From positions 124,001 through 188,000 of the forward strand of contig NZ_JAAKZG010000010.1 of the NCBI RefSeq assembly GCF_011045115.1: a stretch of 64,000 bases of DNA, given 5' to 3'. Positions 61,792 through 64,000 of this stretch are shown here, piece by piece. This DNA is from Mesorhizobium zhangyense (lineage in GTDB: Bacteria; Pseudomonadota; Alphaproteobacteria; Rhizobiales; Rhizobiaceae). The notes beneath the pieces are model-generated. The model worked only from the letters and a program-made list of their open reading frames with translations, was not told the origin of the DNA and did not search any database. Position 1 is the first letter of the stretch. Each line of letters begins with the position of its first letter. Position numbers and translations under genes: made by a program.

Positions 61792-62543
61792 TGGACATAC
61801 AGGAAAGACTGCGCGTGCCGGATCTGGCCGAAGGCAAATGGTCGCTATTTCTCGACATCGACGGCACCTTGCTGGAACACGCCGCGCATCCCGATGCTGT
61901 CGTCGTTAGCGAGGAACTCCGTACTCTCCTGATCGATCTGGAGCATCAGTTGGATGGGGCAGTGGCCTTCATTACCGGTCGCTCGATCGCTCAGGCGGAC
62001 AGGCTTTTTCACCCGCTCAAGCTGCGCGCGGCGGGACTGTATGGACTGGAGCATCGGTTGGAGCCGAACGGCCCGGTTGAAGCAGCGGGCGAACCTGACG
62101 ATATCGCCGCTCTTGCCGCTGAGATCGAGGCGGAGTTCGCCGGCAGCGACATCTATATCGAACGCAAAGGTCCGATCCTGGCCATCCACACGCGAGCAGC
62201 GCCCCATCTGCTGGCCCGTGCCACGGAACTGGTCGACCGGGCATTGGACAGACTGCCCGAGGGCTATCGGACAATTCCCGGCAATGCCGGCGTGGAATTG
62301 ATGCCACTCGAAGCGGCCAAGGGCGCGGCCATTCGACGTTTCCTGAAAATCACGCCATTCGCCGGCAGGCAGCCCGTATTCCTGGGCGACGACACCTCCG
62401 ACGAGAACGGCTTCGAAGCGATCAATGAAGCGGAAGGCGTTTCAATACGCGTCAAGCCGCGAGGCCCTACTCAGGCGACCTACAGCATTGACAGCGTCGC
62501 GGACACGCTTGCCTGGCTGAAGCAGCAGTTGTGCAGGATATAA
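61788..62543 (+). CDS. otsB: trehalose-6-phosphate phosphatase
   Basis: 251 residues (ATGATG at 61788, overlapping the otsA stop). HAD IIB motifs: SLFLDIDGTLLEHAAHPD, FITGRSIAQADRLF, and VFLGDDTSDENGFEAINEAE; the cap region carries LYGLEHRLEPNG and ILAIHTRAAP, and NAGVELMPLEAAKGAAIRRF is the lysine motif. Dephosphorylates trehalose 6-phosphate. Last gene of the operon. Confidence 0.92.
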   Translation: MMDIQERLRVPDLAEGKWSLFLDIDGTLLEHAAHPDAVVVSEELRTLLIDLEHQLDGAVAFITGRSIAQADRLFHPLKLRAAGLYGLEHRLEPNGPVEAAGEPDDIAALAAEIEAEFAGSDIYIERKGPILAIHTRAAPHLLARATELVDRALDRLPEGYRTIPGNAGVELMPLEAAKGAAIRRFLKITPFAGRQPVFLGDDTSDENGFEAINEAEGVSIRVKPRGPTQATYSIDSVADTLAWLKQQLCRI

Positions 62544-62613
62544 GAACGCGCCACTTGGACAGCCTTTCGGCGCTGGACCCGATCCGATCTGGTGGGATCA
62601 GGACTCATGCGAG

Positions 62614-62829
62614 CTACGCTTGATCGATAATTTGCTGGGCGGTCCCACCGCCCAGCGCCCTGGCAAGCAGGCTTGCTTCTTCCTTGCCACCATTCAGTTC
62701 GTGATGGAGCCGGTCTGAGAAAAACCCGTTGCCTACGCTGGCACGGCGATCGGTGCTGTGATCGGATATCGAACCGGTGGGCAGATCGAGGCGGAACGTA
62801 TCCTCCACCACTCCATCCTCGGTAACAGC
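62614..62829 (-). pseudogene. C-terminal remnant of an unknown protein
   Basis: An open frame of about 71 residues (AVTEDGVVEDTFRLDLPTGS to LLARALGGGTAQQIIDQA) stops cleanly at 62614 but opens right after an in-frame TAG at 62832 that interrupts coding-like sequence (FIDLRV stop AVTEDG). Start and identity are unknown. It lies between otsB and an IS6 end. Confidence 0.3.
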
Positions 62830-62924
62830 CTAGACGCGCAGGTCGATGAACAAAAGACCGACCGGCGGTTACCCGATCATTGCGCGTAGCACCCAGCCAT
62901 GCCGGCAGCGCACGCCCATCAGCC

Positions 62925-63307
62925 GGCTCTGTCGCAAACTCGAAGTTGAGACGCGGAAAGGCTTCTGCTCAGTTTCTACGCGGCCAGGATTTCAAACTGT
63001 TCGACAAGTGACGGTGCTGGATTGTGCGCGTACCTCGCCTGTCGTTTCCGCAGCATGTGAACCATTTCAATGCCGCACAGTATAGTTGCTGCGCAGGTGA
63101 TCGATTTGAAGCCGAGCATGGACCGGATCCGACGCTTGATTCGGCGATGGTCCTGTTCGATGCGGTTGTTCAGATATTGGCTCTGCCGGATGCGGATCGG
63201 CTTCAGTAGCCGTTGCGATTGGTCTCGAAGCCGGCTCTCGCCATCGCAGGCAATGATTGCTTCCCGGTTCGTCTGGCTACCGTCAATGACGATGCGATCT
63301 GATCGGG
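62925..63307 (-). mobile_element. IS6-family insertion sequence remnant
   Basis: The outer end shows GGCTCTGTCGCAAAC (62925-62939), close to the IS6 terminal repeat GGCTCTGTTGCAAA. The frame to 63314 encodes the C-terminal half of an IS6 transposase (VIDGSQTNREAIIACDG, then RIRQSQYLNNRIEQDHRRIK and SLVEQFEILAA), with the final catalytic Glu (NRIEQDH). The N-terminal half is missing: the 123-bp repeat starts at 63308. The other end of the element is therefore lost. Confidence 0.85.
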
Positions 63308-63429
63308 CAGGCACGATTTCTCGCGGCTAGCTGCCATTCGCCGCGCGCAAGGTGGAAATCACTTTGTGTCAAAAGTGGACGGCTCCCTAATCTACAGAGG
63401 AGCTGCGTAGCCGCAAAACAGCTAATCGG
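63308..63429 (+). repeat. 123-bp direct repeat, right copy (122 bp)
   Basis: Same sequence as 30725-30847 except one substitution (GGCTAGC for GGTTAGC) and one G fewer in the GAGGGAG run. It truncates the IS6 transposase on its left and touches the stop codon of scpB on its right. Confidence 0.9.
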
Positions 63430-64000
63430 CCAACGCACGCCCGTCGTCTTCCATCTCAGCGGCAGGGTCAGAAATGGCTCCTGGTCTAGCCTCCCCCCGC
63501 CTCAGCAGCCCTGCATCCTCCAGCGCTTCGAGGTCGGGCAGATCGCGCAGCGTCTCCAGGCCGAAGGTAGAGAGGAAGTGTTTTGTGGTGACGTAGGTAT
63601 AGGGCGCTCCGGGCGTCGGGCTGCGCGGGCCGGAGACGATGAAGCCGGCATCGCGCAGGCTGGCGACGGTGTCACGCGAGACCTCCTTGCCAAAAATCTT
63701 CGACAGATCGCCGCGCGTCACCGGCTGGTAATACGCAATTGCCATCAGCAACATGGCCTCGCCGTCGGAGAGAGTTTCTGTGGCCGAGCGGGTGGGCGCC
63801 GCCGCTGCACGGATCGCGGGTGCGTAAGCCGAACGGCTTCGGTGCTGCCAGCCGCCGGCGACGGAGACTAGTTCGTAGGGCCGATCGCGCAATTCCTCCT
63901 GGAGATCGTCGATCAGAAGCTCGACACTGCAGTCTTTGCCGACCACCCTGCCAAGAATTTCGCGCGAGACCGGCTCGGCTGCGGCGAACAAGACGGCTTC
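63422..64000 (-). CDS. scpB: segregation and condensation protein B (partial, cut by window edge)
   Basis: 193 residues visible, no start inside the window (EAVLFAAAEPVSREILGRVV enters from the right edge). Winged-helix signatures: RPYELVSVAGGWQHRSRSA, LSDGEAMLLMAIAYYQPVTR GDLSKIFGKEVSRDTVASL, GFIVSGPRSPTPGAPYTYVT TKHFL and TFGLETLRDLPDLE. ScpB pairs with ScpA and SMC for chromosome condensation. Its stop codon lies in the 123-bp repeat, and tatA, usual next to scpB in rhizobia, is absent, so this end has been rearranged and the last residues may not be original. Confidence 0.88.
   Translation of the reverse strand, partial: EAVLFAAAEPVSREILGRVVGKDCSVELLIDDLQEELRDRPYELVSVAGGWQHRSRSAYAPAIRAAAAPTRSATETLSDGEAMLLMAIAYYQPVTRGDLSKIFGKEVSRDTVASLRDAGFIVSGPRSPTPGAPYTYVTTKHFLSTFGLETLRDLPDLEALEDAGLLRRGEARPGAISDPAAEMEDDGRALAD

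Noticed and set aside
1-64000. CRISPR array, tRNA or rRNA genes
   Set aside because: No regularly spaced repeats and no tRNA or rRNA signatures were noticed while reading; a tRNA search program would settle it.

Overview
The window looks like accessory-rich chromosome or megaplasmid from a Hyphomicrobiales (Rhizobiales) alphaproteobacterium. The evidence is a three-hairpin alpha-r14 (cuckoo) type small RNA at about 2227-2341, many ABC and TRAP solute-uptake operons with IclR, LysR, SorC and AraC regulators, a FecI/FecR-controlled siderophore locus, IS5, IS6 and IS21 remnants of types common in rhizobia, and scpB at the right edge. Genus cannot be read from the sequence alone.

Region 1 (1-13.2 kb) is a patchwork. 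It has an SDR dehydrogenase with a Tat-exported neighbour, an Xre/RES toxin-antitoxin pair followed directly by the small RNA, and a graveyard of fused IS21 and IS3 fragments. Then come an orphan betaine-type binding protein, an L,D-transpeptidase, small lipoproteins, a frameshifted secreted protein, a Tat-exported aspartoacylase-like enzyme, a decayed alpha/beta-hydrolase, an AraC regulator and small membrane proteins. Region 2 (13.2-19.2 kb) is one minus-strand operon: AbgT transporter, M20 peptidase, SLC13 permease, AI-2E family permease. A 65-bp element upstream of it is shared with the aspartoacylase-like gene. At 20-20.9 kb lies an apparently orphan TIR-domain effector. Region 3 (21.8-29.9 kb) is a complete ferric-siderophore system: STN-type TonB receptor, binding protein, two FecCD permeases, ATPase, sigma factor and FecR.

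Region 4 (30.7-63.4 kb) is bracketed by two nearly identical 123-bp direct repeats that cut through or abut broken genes on several sides. Inside it are: (a) a polar-amino-acid-type ABC system with two SDRs, a truncated M20 peptidase, a deacetylase-type hydrolase and an IclR regulator, with matching palindromes upstream of both iclR and the distant binding-protein gene; (b) a peptide-type ABC operon with a glycerophosphodiesterase, a HAD phosphatase, a TIM-barrel isomerase and a divergent SorC regulator over a 34-bp palindrome, an arrangement reminiscent of agrocinopine catabolism; (c) a TRAP transporter with a class III aminotransferase and a LysR regulator; (d) a methyltransferase and an HDAC-like fragment; (e) a glycosyltransferase, glycosidase, otsA, otsB trehalose and osmolyte operon. 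The right end holds an IS6 remnant and a partial scpB.

The main theme is modular uptake and catabolism, each module with its own regulator and visible operator-like palindromes, assembled in a region with many signs of rearrangement. The best candidates for new biology are the TIR protein with an unassigned C-terminal domain, the 32.5-kb repeat-flanked block, the phosphodiester-type catabolic operon and the small RNA beside the toxin gene.
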